11,968 nt of DNA from Burkholderiales bacterium. GTDB taxonomy: Bacteria > Pseudomonadota > Gammaproteobacteria > Burkholderiales > Burkholderiaceae. The stretch covers positions 1 to 11,968 of the forward strand of contig CANBUA010000135.1 of assembly GCA_947372535.1 (NCBI GenBank). Direction: 5' to 3'. Position numbers and translations under genes: made by a program. Shown here piece by piece: positions 1 to 5,994 of this stretch; position 1 is the first letter of the stretch; each line of letters begins with the position of its first letter. Under the pieces are notes generated by a model. The model was not told where the DNA came from, searched no databases, and saw only the letters and a program-made list of their open reading frames with translations.

Positions 1-1254
1 GATGACGGGGTTCTCGTGGTCGGCGCTGATGGCCGTCTCCAGCAACTTCAAGCCTTCCGCGTCGTTGCCGGCGGCGAGCTCGGCCTTGGCCAACGCCACC
101 GTCGCAAAGTCAGCCTTGCCCTTGCGCAAGGATTCGCGTGCTCTGCCAATGGCCGCCTGCGCACCGGCCGGATCGCGCGTCTTGACCAGGGCTTGCGCCT
201 TCACGGAGTTGGCCACGGCCTCGTAAGCCGGGTTGTTGCGGTGCGCGGCCGAGCCATCGACCAGCAGCTTGAGGGCCTCGGCCGGCTCGTCCATGTCGAC
301 CAAGGCCTGCGCCAACGTCAAGGTGTCCTGCGGGTTGGCAATGGCCGAACCACGCGTGGCCTTGGTGGCTTTGGTAAGGTTTTCTCGGGCGGTTGCCAAG
401 TCGCCATTGCGGTAAGCGCATTCGCCCACCAGGCGCTGGCGCCGCGCCGACGGCACCACCGTGGCTGCATCCTTGAGCACCCACAGCGCGCCATCCATGT
501 CGCCTTGCGCCTCCAGCGTCTCGGCCATGACGTCGTAGGCGGCCACGTTCTTCTGGCCATCCCTGGATTGCAGGATTTCCTGGGCGATCATCTTGGCTTC
601 GTCGAACTGCCCGGCGGCCTTGTGCGCCCGTGCCAAGCCCAACTGGGCCCAGATCAGGTCAGGGCGCTTTTCCAACGCCGCGCGGTAAACATCCTTGGCC
701 TCCTCGTTCTTGCCCAGCTTGAGCATGGACTGGCCCTTGATCTGCATGGCCTGCATCAAGTAGCGGCCCTTCGCGGCGATCATCTTGTCGCATTCCAGCG
801 AGGCGCCCATCAGGTCGTCTCGCCCCAGGCGTTGGGTGATGGGCAGCAAGGCGTGGCGCTTGTCGATCAGGGCCTTGAGGCGCTCTTCGACATCGCTGGC
901 GGTGATCGGTTTGAGCAGGTAGGCGTCCGGCACATGCTCCGTGGCCGAGGCGACCGAGGTGTAGCCGCTTTCGGCGGTCACCATGAAAAACAGGCAGTCA
1001 GGCGGTAAAAGGTCGTTGTCGCGCAGGAACTCCAGCAGTTGCTGGCCGTCCGTCTTGTTGTTGAGGTTGTAGTCACACAGGATCAGGCTGTAGCGCTTGG
1101 CCCGGATGTTCTTGATGGCATCCTCCGCGTTGGAGCAAGCCTCGACCTTGCCGATGCCCAGCAGTGTCAACTGACCGCGCAAGGTGGTCTGCTGGACCGG
1201 CATGTCATCGATCACCAGGGCGGTGAGGTTGGAATAGGGGGTCACGACGGGCAT
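1..1254 (-). CDS. Response regulator: CheY-like receiver plus TPR repeats (3' end outside window)
   Basis: This gene is open for 418 codons from an ATG at 1252-1254 to the left edge; the stop lies outside. Residues about 8-130 form a receiver domain: acidic pair D16-D17, phospho-acceptor D61 (in LILCDYNL), switch threonine T93 (FFMVTAE) and conserved K115 (LLKPIT). From about residue 165 onward the protein is helical repeats of TPR type, for example around 170-200 (LGKNEEAKDVYRAALEKRPD), 204-233 and 237-270. There is no DNA-binding, GGDEF, EAL or histidine-kinase domain in the visible part. The likely role is a phosphorylation-gated protein-interaction adaptor in the cytoplasm; the partner is unknown. 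It follows dnaJ on the same strand but is separated from it by an intrinsic terminator and has its own promoter candidate at 1357-1383, so it is probably not part of the chaperone operon. The start has only a weak ribosome site. The domain call is firm; the pathway is not known. Confidence 0.9.
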   Translation of the reverse strand, partial: MPVVTPYSNLTALVIDDMPVQQTTLRGQLTLLGIGKVEACSNAEDAIKNIRAKRYSLILCDYNLNNKTDGQQLLEFLRDNDLLPPDCLFFMVTAESGYTSVASATEHVPDAYLLKPITASDVEERLKALIDKRHALLPITQRLGRDDLMGASLECDKMIAAKGRYLMQAMQIKGQSMLKLGKNEEAKDVYRAALEKRPDLIWAQLGLARAHKAAGQFDEAKMIAQEILQSRDGQKNVAAYDVMAETLEAQGDMDGALWVLKDAATVVPSARRQRLVGECAYRNGDLATARENLTKATKATRGSAIANPQDTLTLAQALVDMDEPAEALKLLVDGSAAHRNNPAYEAVANSVKAQALVKTRDPAGAQAAIGRARESLRKGKADFATVALAKAELAAGNDAEGLKLLETAISADHENPVI

Positions 1255-1356
1255 GGTGATCTCGCAGCGAAAGTGATCGGCTCTGGGCGATGGGATCTGG
1301 CAATCCAGGTGAACGGCCGGCCGGGGCCTTCGCCGGCACCGACCATCCCGTGACTT

Positions 1357-1383
1357 TTTTCGGCAAAACCGAACATGACTTGA
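1357..1383 (-). promoter_or_regulatory. Sigma-28 (FliA)-like promoter candidate for the receiver-TPR gene
   Basis: Read on the minus strand, TCAAGTCA (1376-1383) is followed after exactly 11 bases by GCCGAAAA (1357-1364). The known flagellar sigma-28 pattern is about TAAAGTTT-N11-GCCGATAA, and TCAAGT at -35 is a common variant. Six of eight -10 bases fit in order, including the diagnostic GCCGA. Transcription would begin near 1350, giving a leader of roughly 95 bases before the ATG at 1254. The -10 sits inside a short inverted repeat (TTCGG-N5-CCGAA), so the match could partly be coincidence. No better sigma-70 pair was seen between the terminator and the gene. Confidence 0.42.
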
Positions 1384-1412
1384 GCTTGACCGCATTGCGC
1401 ATCGTGCAAGCG

Positions 1413-1442
1413 AAAAAAAAGCACCCCGGGTGAGGTGCTTTT
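1413..1442 (-). terminator. Intrinsic terminator of the grpE-dnaK-dnaJ unit
   Basis: On the minus strand a perfect 9-bp stem (arms 1434-1442 and 1417-1425, AAAAGCACC/GGTGCTTTT) with an 8-base loop is followed by an unbroken T run, giving eight T in total counting the end of the stem (1413-1420). It begins 33 bases after the dnaJ stop. This is a classical Rho-independent terminator and marks the end of the chaperone operon. Confidence 0.88.
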
Positions 1443-1475
1443 CGAGCATCGGCCGTCACGGCCGGGCGCAGGGTG

Positions 1476-2624
1476 TCACTTGAACAGTCCTTTGACCCGA
1501 TCAGCCCAGCCCTTGGAGGTGGGCGAATGCTTCTCGCCCCCCTTTTTGAAGGACTCGTCCAGCTCCTTGAGCAGCTTTCGCTGGTGCTCGGTGAGCTTGA
1601 CCGGCGTCTCCACCGAAATGTGGCAGTACAGATCGCCCGGGTAGCTGGAGCGGATGCCCTTGATGCCCTTGCCACGCAAACGGAAGGTTTTGCCGTGCTG
1701 CGTGCCTTCGGGGATCTCGATTTCGGCCTTGCCACCCAAAGTAGGCACCTCGATGCTGCCCCCCAAGGCGGCGGACGTCAGCGGCACTGGCACATTGCAA
1801 TGCAGGTCGTCGCCATCGCGCTCGAAAATCTCGTGCTGCTTGATGCGGATCTCGATGTAGAGGTCGCCCGCAGGGCCACCGTTCGTGCCGGGCTCGCCAT
1901 TGCCGGCCGAGCGGATGCGCATGCCTTCGTTGATGCCCGAAGGGATCTTGACTTCCAGCGTCTTGGTTTTCTTGACGCGGCCTTGGCCCGAGCAGGTGAC
2001 ACAGGGCTCAGGGATGATCTTGCCCGTGCCCTGGCAATGGGGGCAGGTTTGCTGCACGCTGAAGAAACCCTGGCGCATGTGCACCGTGCCTGAGCCACTG
2101 CAGGTGGGGCAGGTTTTGGGCTGAGTGCCGGGCTTGGCGCCGCTACCGTGGCAGGTGACGCATTCTTCCCACGAGGGGATGCGGATCTGCGTGTCCTTGC
2201 CGTTGGCCGCCTCTTCCAGCGTGATTTCCATGGCGTAGGACAGGTCGCTGCCGCGGTAGACCTGGGGGCCCCCGCTGCGGCGCTGGCCGCCTTGCTGCTG
2301 CCCGAAGATGTCCCCGAAGATGTCGCCAAATGCCTCGGCGAAGCCGCCAAAGCCTTCGGCACCCGGGCCGCCACGGCCACCGGCCATGTTGGGATCAACC
2401 CCGGCGTGGCCGTACTGGTCGTAGGCCGCACGCTTCTTGGGGTCCGAGAGCATCTCGTAGGCCTCTTTGACCTCCTTGAACTGCTCTTCCGACTCCTTGG
2501 CCTTGTCACCCTGGTTGCGATCGGGATGATGCTTCATGGCCAGCTTGCGGTAGGCCTTCTTGATGTCGTCCTCGGAGGCGCCTTTGGCGAGTCCCAGAAC
2601 CTCGTAGAAATCGCGTTTTGCCAT
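1476..2624 (-). CDS. dnaJ: Chaperone protein DnaJ (Hsp40)
   Basis: The product is the J-domain co-chaperone that delivers unfolded clients to DnaK and stimulates its ATPase, in the cytoplasm. The 382-residue protein has the full class-A layout. The J domain is at 1-70, with the HPD motif at 33-35. A Gly/Phe-rich linker spans about 75-125. Four zinc-binding CxxCxGxG repeats start at C155, C172, C194 and C208, and the C-terminal substrate-binding domains run from about 222 to 345. The start chosen is the ATG at 2622-2624, which gives the family N-terminus [10 protein letters not shown]. An in-frame extension to 2696 adds 24 residues unlike the family and is rejected. The ribosome site is weak (GACGAG about 5 bases upstream). 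It follows dnaK after 138 bases full of inverted repeats and is closed by a strong terminator. Length and motifs are normal. Confidence 0.98.
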   Translation of the reverse strand: MAKRDFYEVLGLAKGASEDDIKKAYRKLAMKHHPDRNQGDKAKESEEQFKEVKEAYEMLSDPKKRAAYDQYGHAGVDPNMAGGRGGPGAEGFGGFAEAFGDIFGDIFGQQQGGQRRSGGPQVYRGSDLSYAMEITLEEAANGKDTQIRIPSWEECVTCHGSGAKPGTQPKTCPTCSGSGTVHMRQGFFSVQQTCPHCQGTGKIIPEPCVTCSGQGRVKKTKTLEVKIPSGINEGMRIRSAGNGEPGTNGGPAGDLYIEIRIKQHEIFERDGDDLHCNVPVPLTSAALGGSIEVPTLGGKAEIEIPEGTQHGKTFRLRGKGIKGIRSSYPGDLYCHISVETPVKLTEHQRKLLKELDESFKKGGEKHSPTSKGWADRVKGLFK

Positions 2625-2651
2625 GTTGCTCGTCGGCTGGTGCGGTGAGGG

Positions 2652-2678
2652 AAAAGAAGCGCCCCGGCATGCCAGGGC
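2652..2678 (-). terminator. Terminator-like hairpin with T-rich tail between dnaK and dnaJ (possible attenuator)
   Basis: Positions 2661-2678 form an imperfect 18-base palindrome whose two halves can pair throughout, with one G-T type wobble when read as minus-strand RNA. It is followed on the minus strand by GCTTCTTTTC (2651-2660). A GC-rich stem followed by a T-rich stretch, about 27 bases before the dnaJ ATG, resembles a leaky intrinsic terminator that could lower dnaJ relative to dnaK. The nearly loopless palindrome would have to open a few pairs to form a real hairpin, and the tail is interrupted by C, so efficient termination is not expected. Confidence 0.4.
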
Positions 2679-2681
2679 TTG

Positions 2682-2741
2682 AGCCGACAAAGGCACAGGG
2701 CATGAGCGCAGCGCTCATACGACCTGTGCCTTGTGTCGGCT
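2682..2741 (-). repeat. Large inverted repeat (about 60-base hairpin) between dnaK and dnaJ
   Basis: The outer arms at 2682-2699 and 2723-2741 are reverse complements over 18 pairs with a single one-base bulge. Inside them, 2702-2709 and 2711-2718 form a second perfect 8-bp stem (ATGAGCGC/GCGCTCAT) around one base. The two stems are separated by a small internal loop (2 bases against 4). In the dnaK-dnaJ transcript this would be a very stable rod beginning 21 bases after the dnaK stop. No T run follows it directly. Likely roles are protection of the dnaK 3' end, a processing site, or attenuation. A dispersed palindromic element is also possible. Confidence 0.85.
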
Positions 2742-2754
2742 GACTGAGGTCAGC
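2739..2754 (-). repeat. Small hairpin right after dnaK, overlapping the base of the large hairpin
   Basis: A perfect 6-bp stem GCTGAC/GTCAGC with loop CTCA (minus strand) begins 8 bases after the dnaK stop. Its downstream arm (2739-2744) shares three bases with the outer arm of the 2682-2741 hairpin, so the two cannot both form completely. The pairing is seen directly; any function is inference. Confidence 0.6.
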
Positions 2755-2762
2755 AGAGGGCG

Positions 2763-4718
2763 TCAGTCTTTCTTGACTTCCTTGAACTCTGCATCCACGA
2801 CATTGTCGTCTGCCGCAGCCGAGGAAGCCTGCTCGCCAGAACCACCGGCGCCGGGGGCCTCGCCACCGGCAGCACCAGCCGCGCCTTGCGCTGCCTGCAT
2901 GTCGGCGTACATCTTCTCGCCCAGCTTCTGGCTGGCCGTCATCAGCGCATTGGTCTTGGCCTCGATGTCGTCCTTGTCCTCACCCTTGAGCGCGTCTTCC
3001 ACATCCTTGATGGACGCTTCGATCTTGTCCTTCTCGCCGGCTTCGAGTTTGTCGCCGTACTCGGTCAGGGACTTGCGCACGCTGTGCACCAGGCTGTCGC
3101 CCTGGTTGCGGGCCTGCACCAGTTCCAGCTTCTTCTTGTCCTCGCCGGCATTGAGTTCGGCGTCCTTGACCATCTTCTGGATCTCGTCTTCCGACAGGCC
3201 AGAGTTGGCCTTGATGGTGATCTTGTTTTCCTTGCCGGTGCCCTTGTCCTTGGCGCCCACGTGCAGGATGCCGTTGGCGTCGATGTCGAAGGACACCTCG
3301 ATCTGCGGCGTGCCACGTGCGGCGGGCGGGATGCCTTCGAGGTTGAACTCGCCGAGCATCTTGTTGCCCGTGGCCAGCTCTCGCTCGCCCTGGAACACCT
3401 TGATGGTCACGGCCGGCTGGTTGTCGTCGGCGGTCGAGAAGGTCTGCGCGAACTTCGTCGGGATGGTCGTGTTCTTGGTGATCATCTTGGTCATGACGCC
3501 ACCCAGGGTTTCGATGCCCAGGGACAGCGGGGTCACGTCAAGCAGCAGCACGTCGGTGCGGTCACCGGCCAGGACCTGGCCTTGAATGGCGGCGCCCACG
3601 GCCACGGCTTCGTCAGGGTTGACGTCCTTGCGGGGTTCCTTGCCGAAGAATTCCTTGACCTTCTCCTGCACCTTGGGCATGCGGCTCATGCCGCCGACCA
3701 GGATGATGTCCTGGATGTCGGCCACGTTCACGCCAGCGTCCTTGATGGCCATGCGGCAAGGCGCGATGGTGCGCTCGATCAACTCTTCCACCAGCGACTC
3801 CAGCTTGGCGCGGGTCAGCTTGATGTTCAAGTGCTTCGGACCACTGGCATCGGCCGTGATGTAGGGCAGGTTGACGTCGGTCTGTGTGTTGTTGGACAGC
3901 TCGATCTTGGCCTTTTCAGCGGCTTCCTTCAGGCGTTGCAGGGCCAGCACGTCCTTGCCCAGGTCCACGCCTTGTTCCTTCTTGAACTCGGCGATGATGA
4001 AGTCGATGATGCGCTGGTCGAAGTCTTCGCCGCCCAGGAAGGTGTCGCCGTTGGTGGACAGCACTTCGAACTGCTTCTCGCCATCGACGTCGGCGATTTC
4101 GATGATGGACACGTCGAAGGTGCCGCCGCCCAAGTCATACACGGCGATCTTGCGGTCACCGGCGCCATGCTTGTCCAGGCCAAAGGCCAGGGCCGCGGCG
4201 GTGGGCTCGTTGATGATGCGTTTGACGTCCAGACCGGCGATGCGGCCAGCGTCCTTGGTGGCCTGACGCTGCGCGTCGTTGAAGTAGGCGGGCACGGTGA
4301 TCACGGCCTCGGTCACTTCTTCGCCCAGGTAGTCCTCGGCGGTCTTCTTCATCTTGCGCAGGACTTCAGCCGAGACTTGCGGAGGCGCCAGGCGCTTGTC
4401 GCGCACTTGCACCCAGGCGTCGCCATTGTCGGCAGCGGCAATGGTGTAGGGCATCAAGTCGATGTCCTTCTGCACTTCTTTTTCAGTGAACTTGCGACCG
4501 ATCAGGCGCTTGACCGCGTACAGCGTGTTGCGGGGGTTGGTGACGGCCTGACGCTTGGCCGAGGCGCCCACCAGCACTTCGCCGTCTTCCTGATAGGCAA
4601 TGATCGAGGGCGTGGTGCGTGCACCTTCGCTGTTCTCGATGACCTTGGTGGTGTTGCCTTCCATGATGGCCACGCACGAGTTGGTGGTGCCCAAGTCAAT
4701 GCCGATGATCTTGCCCAT
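2763..4718 (-). CDS. dnaK: Molecular chaperone DnaK (Hsp70)
   Basis: The product is the ATP-driven Hsp70 chaperone, working with DnaJ and GrpE in the cytoplasm. The 651-residue protein shows all three Hsp70 signatures: IDLGTTNS near residues 7-14, the phosphate-binding [10 protein letters not shown] at 195-204, and the adenosine-side [10 protein letters not shown] at 341-350. The conserved hydrophobic interdomain linker is VLLLDVTP (390-397). The substrate-binding beta domain runs to about 505 and the helical lid to about 610. A Gly/Ala-rich tail ends in [12 protein letters not shown]. The start ATG (4716-4718) is supported by a good ribosome site GGAG at 4727-4730 with 8-base spacing, and by the family N-terminus [10 protein letters not shown]. 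It lies 122 bases after grpE; that gap holds inverted repeats and a CTTGAAA -35-like box that could be a second heat-shock promoter. The length is normal and there are no missing motifs. Confidence 0.99.
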   Translation of the reverse strand: MGKIIGIDLGTTNSCVAIMEGNTTKVIENSEGARTTPSIIAYQEDGEVLVGASAKRQAVTNPRNTLYAVKRLIGRKFTEKEVQKDIDLMPYTIAAADNGDAWVQVRDKRLAPPQVSAEVLRKMKKTAEDYLGEEVTEAVITVPAYFNDAQRQATKDAGRIAGLDVKRIINEPTAAALAFGLDKHGAGDRKIAVYDLGGGTFDVSIIEIADVDGEKQFEVLSTNGDTFLGGEDFDQRIIDFIIAEFKKEQGVDLGKDVLALQRLKEAAEKAKIELSNNTQTDVNLPYITADASGPKHLNIKLTRAKLESLVEELIERTIAPCRMAIKDAGVNVADIQDIILVGGMSRMPKVQEKVKEFFGKEPRKDVNPDEAVAVGAAIQGQVLAGDRTDVLLLDVTPLSLGIETLGGVMTKMITKNTTIPTKFAQTFSTADDNQPAVTIKVFQGERELATGNKMLGEFNLEGIPPAARGTPQIEVSFDIDANGILHVGAKDKGTGKENKITIKANSGLSEDEIQKMVKDAELNAGEDKKKLELVQARNQGDSLVHSVRKSLTEYGDKLEAGEKDKIEASIKDVEDALKGEDKDDIEAKTNALMTASQKLGEKMYADMQAAQGAAGAAGGEAPGAGGSGEQASSAAADDNVVDAEFKEVKKD

Positions 4719-4748
4719 TTGTCTATCTCCGTTGATTCAATTCAGGGT

Positions 4749-4779
4749 GAAGGCTGCGCGGATCGCGGCTTTAGCCTTC
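4749..4779 (-). repeat. Two-part hairpin in the dnaK leader
   Basis: On the minus strand GAAGGCT (4773-4779) pairs with AGCCTTC (4749-4755). Inside, CGCG-ATC-CGCG forms a second short stem, offset by an asymmetric bulge (AAAGC against C). It lies 18 bases upstream of the dnaK ribosome site and has no T run, so it is not a terminator. It may be a processing or stability element in the grpE-dnaK junction, or a temperature-sensitive structure; neither is shown. Confidence 0.5.
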
Positions 4780-4790
4780 GATGTGTTCCA

Positions 4791-4825
4791 ACTTGTGTGC
4801 ATTTGGATGAATTTCAAGTGCACAC
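4791..4825 (-). promoter_or_regulatory. Possible second heat-shock promoter upstream of dnaK, inside a 7-bp inverted repeat
   Basis: The minus strand has CTTGAAA (4812-4818), a perfect RpoH -35 box. At the same 12-base spacing as the grpE promoter comes CACACAAGT (4791-4799), a poor match to CCCCATNTA. The -35 box is bracketed by a perfect inverted repeat GTGTGCA/TGCACAC (4819-4825 and 4795-4801, 17 bases between). A perfect palindrome ACACCGGTGT lies next to it at 4822-4831. This suggests a regulated internal promoter or operator, but the weak -10 makes the promoter call tentative. Confidence 0.28.
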
Positions 4826-4840
4826 CGGTGTTTTTCCAAA

Positions 4841-5380
4841 TCAGGAGGCCGCCGTGACCGTCACCAAGGCAGGGCGCAACACGCGGTCGGCGATCAGATA
4901 GCCCTTTTGCAGCACGCCCACGACGGTGTTGGGCTCTTGCGCGGCCGGTACAACGCTGATGGCCTGGTGTTGATGCGGGTCGAATTTGGTGCCGGGGCCG
5001 GGGTTGATCTCCAGCACCTTGTTGCGCTCCAGCGCCGAAGCGAGCTGGCGCAGGGTGGCGTGAACGCCCTCCAGCACGGTCTCGACCGGGGTGTCGGGCT
5101 TGCCGGCGTGGGTGGCAATGGCCGCTTCCAGGCTGTCGCGCACGGGCAGCAGGCTGTCGGCGAAGGACTCGATCGCGAACTTGCGCGCCTTGGAGATCTC
5201 TTCTTCCGAGCGGCGGCGCACATTCTCGGCCTCGGCCTTGGCGCGCAAGTAGGCGTCTGACACCTCGGCATGCTTGGCGGTCAGCTCGACAAATTGCTGT
5301 TCCAGTGACACTTGGCCGGCGTCGCCGTCGGTCGCGGTGGGGTCCTGGGTGAAATCCGGGTTGGCTGGCGTATCGCTCAT
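4841..5380 (-). CDS. grpE: Nucleotide exchange factor GrpE
   Basis: GrpE releases ADP from DnaK and so resets the chaperone cycle; it also acts as a thermosensor in the family. The 179-residue protein begins with an acidic disordered stretch (1-25). A long heptad-rich helix follows (about 26-95, with [17 protein letters not shown] at 45-61), which forms the GrpE dimer coiled coil. The C-terminal beta domain carries FDPHQHQAI (133-141, family FxPxxHxA) and the signature [19 protein letters not shown] (155-173). The start is the ATG at 5378-5380; the ribosome site is weak. An RpoH-type promoter lies about 35 bases upstream. It is the first gene of the grpE-dnaK-dnaJ unit. No hrcA gene precedes it, and no CIRCE operator (TTAGCACTC-N9-GAGTGCTAA) is visible. 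Confidence 0.97.
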   Translation of the reverse strand: MSDTPANPDFTQDPTATDGDAGQVSLEQQFVELTAKHAEVSDAYLRAKAEAENVRRRSEEEISKARKFAIESFADSLLPVRDSLEAAIATHAGKPDTPVETVLEGVHATLRQLASALERNKVLEINPGPGTKFDPHQHQAISVVPAAQEPNTVVGVLQKGYLIADRVLRPALVTVTAAS

Positions 5381-5405
5381 CGCTGTGTGACTCAGAAATT
5401 TGTAA

Positions 5406-5424
5406 ACCCTGTTGATATCAGGGT
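5406..5424. repeat. 6-bp inverted repeat over the -10 and start region of the grpE promoter
   Basis: ACCCTG (5406-5411) and CAGGGT (5419-5424) are perfect reverse complements with 7 bases between. The repeat covers the proposed -10 (5415-5423) and the expected transcription start. It is not a CIRCE element. It could be an operator or simply a by-product of the CCC-rich -10. Confidence 0.4.
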
Positions 5425-5442
5425 GGACTTTCCAAGTTCAAG
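5415..5442 (-). promoter_or_regulatory. RpoH (sigma-32) heat-shock promoter for grpE-dnaK-dnaJ
   Basis: On the minus strand the -35 box CCCTTGAAC (5436-5444, core CTTGAA at 5437-5442) is followed after 12 bases by CCCTGATAT (5415-5423). The sigma-32 pattern is CTTGAAA-N11-16-CCCCATNT. The -35 is near perfect and the -10 keeps the CCC and AT features. Transcription would start near 5408, about 27 bases before the grpE ATG. The position directly ahead of grpE strongly supports the call. Confidence 0.75.
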
Positions 5443-5466
5443 GGCGACCGGGCCAAATTTTCCAGA

Positions 5467-5484
5467 GGATTTGTAACAAAATCC
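5467..5484 (-). repeat. Short hairpin after hslR (weak terminator candidate)
   Basis: GGATTT/AAATCC pair around six bases, 23 bases after the hslR stop. The stem is AT-rich and the following minus-strand sequence (TCTGGAAAATTT) has no clean T run. It is at best an inefficient end for the bdhA-mnmC-hslR transcripts, so read-through into grpE is possible. Confidence 0.25.
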
Positions 5485-5507
5485 AAGATGCCCGGATCAA
5501 ATGAGGC

Positions 5508-5951
5508 TCAACCCTGATCGTCCGCGCTGGCAGACCAGCGATTCCAGTCGGCCAATTCGCGGCGATCACGCTTGGTGGGGCGGCCATGCTCGATGGCGGC
5601 GGCCGGCTCCATGCCGATGCGGCGTTGCTCCGCAAAGGCCATTCGGCGCGCCACGCTCTCTGCAGTTTCTGCGTACATGCGCTGCGCCTGCGGGGCAGGG
5701 CCACGGATCGTGCTCAGCGCCTTGATGACCACCGTCCTGGTCAGGCCCGCATCGCGTATGTCGATCTGATCGCCCACGTGCAGCTCGCGCGAGGCTTTGG
5801 CCACCGATTGATTGACCATGATCCGACCCTTGTCGATCTCGTCGACCGCCAGGCTGCGGGTCTTGAAAAAGCGCGCGGCCCAGAGCCATTTGTCCAAGCG
5901 CAACCGGTCGGTCAGGCCGGGCAGGGGTGTTTTTTCTGAATCGTGCGTCAT
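5508..5951 (-). CDS. hslR: Heat shock protein 15 (Hsp15), S4-domain RNA-binding protein
   Basis: In the family, Hsp15 binds free 50S ribosomal subunits that still carry nascent chain-tRNA and helps recycle stalled translation after heat shock. The 147-residue protein has an S4 RNA-binding domain at about 16-75, opening with RLRLDKWLWAARFFKTRSLA (residues 16-35), nearly diagnostic for HslR. A basic C-terminal tail includes GRPTKRDRREL (123-133), also typical. The start chosen is the ATG at 5949-5951. The in-frame upstream extension to 6098 runs into mnmC and is not conserved in style, so it is rejected. The ribosome site is weak (TTGAG about 5 bases upstream), and an 8-bp inverted repeat lies just before it. 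It follows mnmC by 43 bases on the same strand and precedes the grpE promoter, which fits a heat-shock cluster. Confidence 0.93.
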   Translation of the reverse strand: MTHDSEKTPLPGLTDRLRLDKWLWAARFFKTRSLAVDEIDKGRIMVNQSVAKASRELHVGDQIDIRDAGLTRTVVIKALSTIRGPAPQAQRMYAETAESVARRMAFAEQRRIGMEPAAAIEHGRPTKRDRRELADWNRWSASADDQG

Positions 5952-5961
5952 CAAGCTCAAC

Positions 5962-5989
5962 TTTACCCCGACTCGATGACGGGGGTAAA
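5962..5989 (-). repeat. Perfect 8-bp inverted repeat between mnmC and hslR
   Basis: TTTACCCC (5962-5969) and GGGGTAAA (5982-5989) are perfect reverse complements with a 12-base loop. The repeat starts 5 bases from the mnmC stop and ends 10 bases before the hslR ATG, with no T run on either strand. In minus-strand RNA the second arm is GGGGTAAA, next to the weak hslR ribosome site. It could protect the mnmC 3' end or modulate hslR translation. Confidence 0.5.
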
Positions 5990-5994
5990 AGCCA

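Noticed and set aside
16..1008. A 330-codon open frame on the plus strand at the left edge
   Set aside because: It is a mirror of the receiver-TPR gene, which has clear receiver motifs on the minus strand. The plus-strand translation has no recognisable domain.
1473..2093. A 206-codon plus-strand frame opposite dnaJ
   Set aside because: It is antisense to conserved zinc-finger coding sequence, with no ribosome site or family likeness.
1778..2509. A 243-codon minus-strand frame inside dnaJ
   Set aside because: It is a shifted frame of dnaJ, rich in Arg, Ser and Ala with no domain pattern; dnaJ itself is intact.
2625..2696. N-terminal extension of dnaJ by 24 residues
   Set aside because: DnaJ proteins begin at the [12 protein letters not shown] sequence. 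The extension would be encoded by the terminator-like palindrome.
2886..4901. A 671-codon open frame on the plus strand, opposite dnaK
   Set aside because: It is exactly antisense to an intact, highly conserved dnaK and its composition (His, Gly, Val, Leu, Gln rich) is that of a GC-rich mirror frame. Long open frames opposite Hsp70 genes are a known artefact of codon bias.
5381..5507. CIRCE/HrcA operator upstream of grpE
   Set aside because: No TTAGCACTC or GAGTGCTAA half-site was found. The inverted repeat present is shorter and unrelated.
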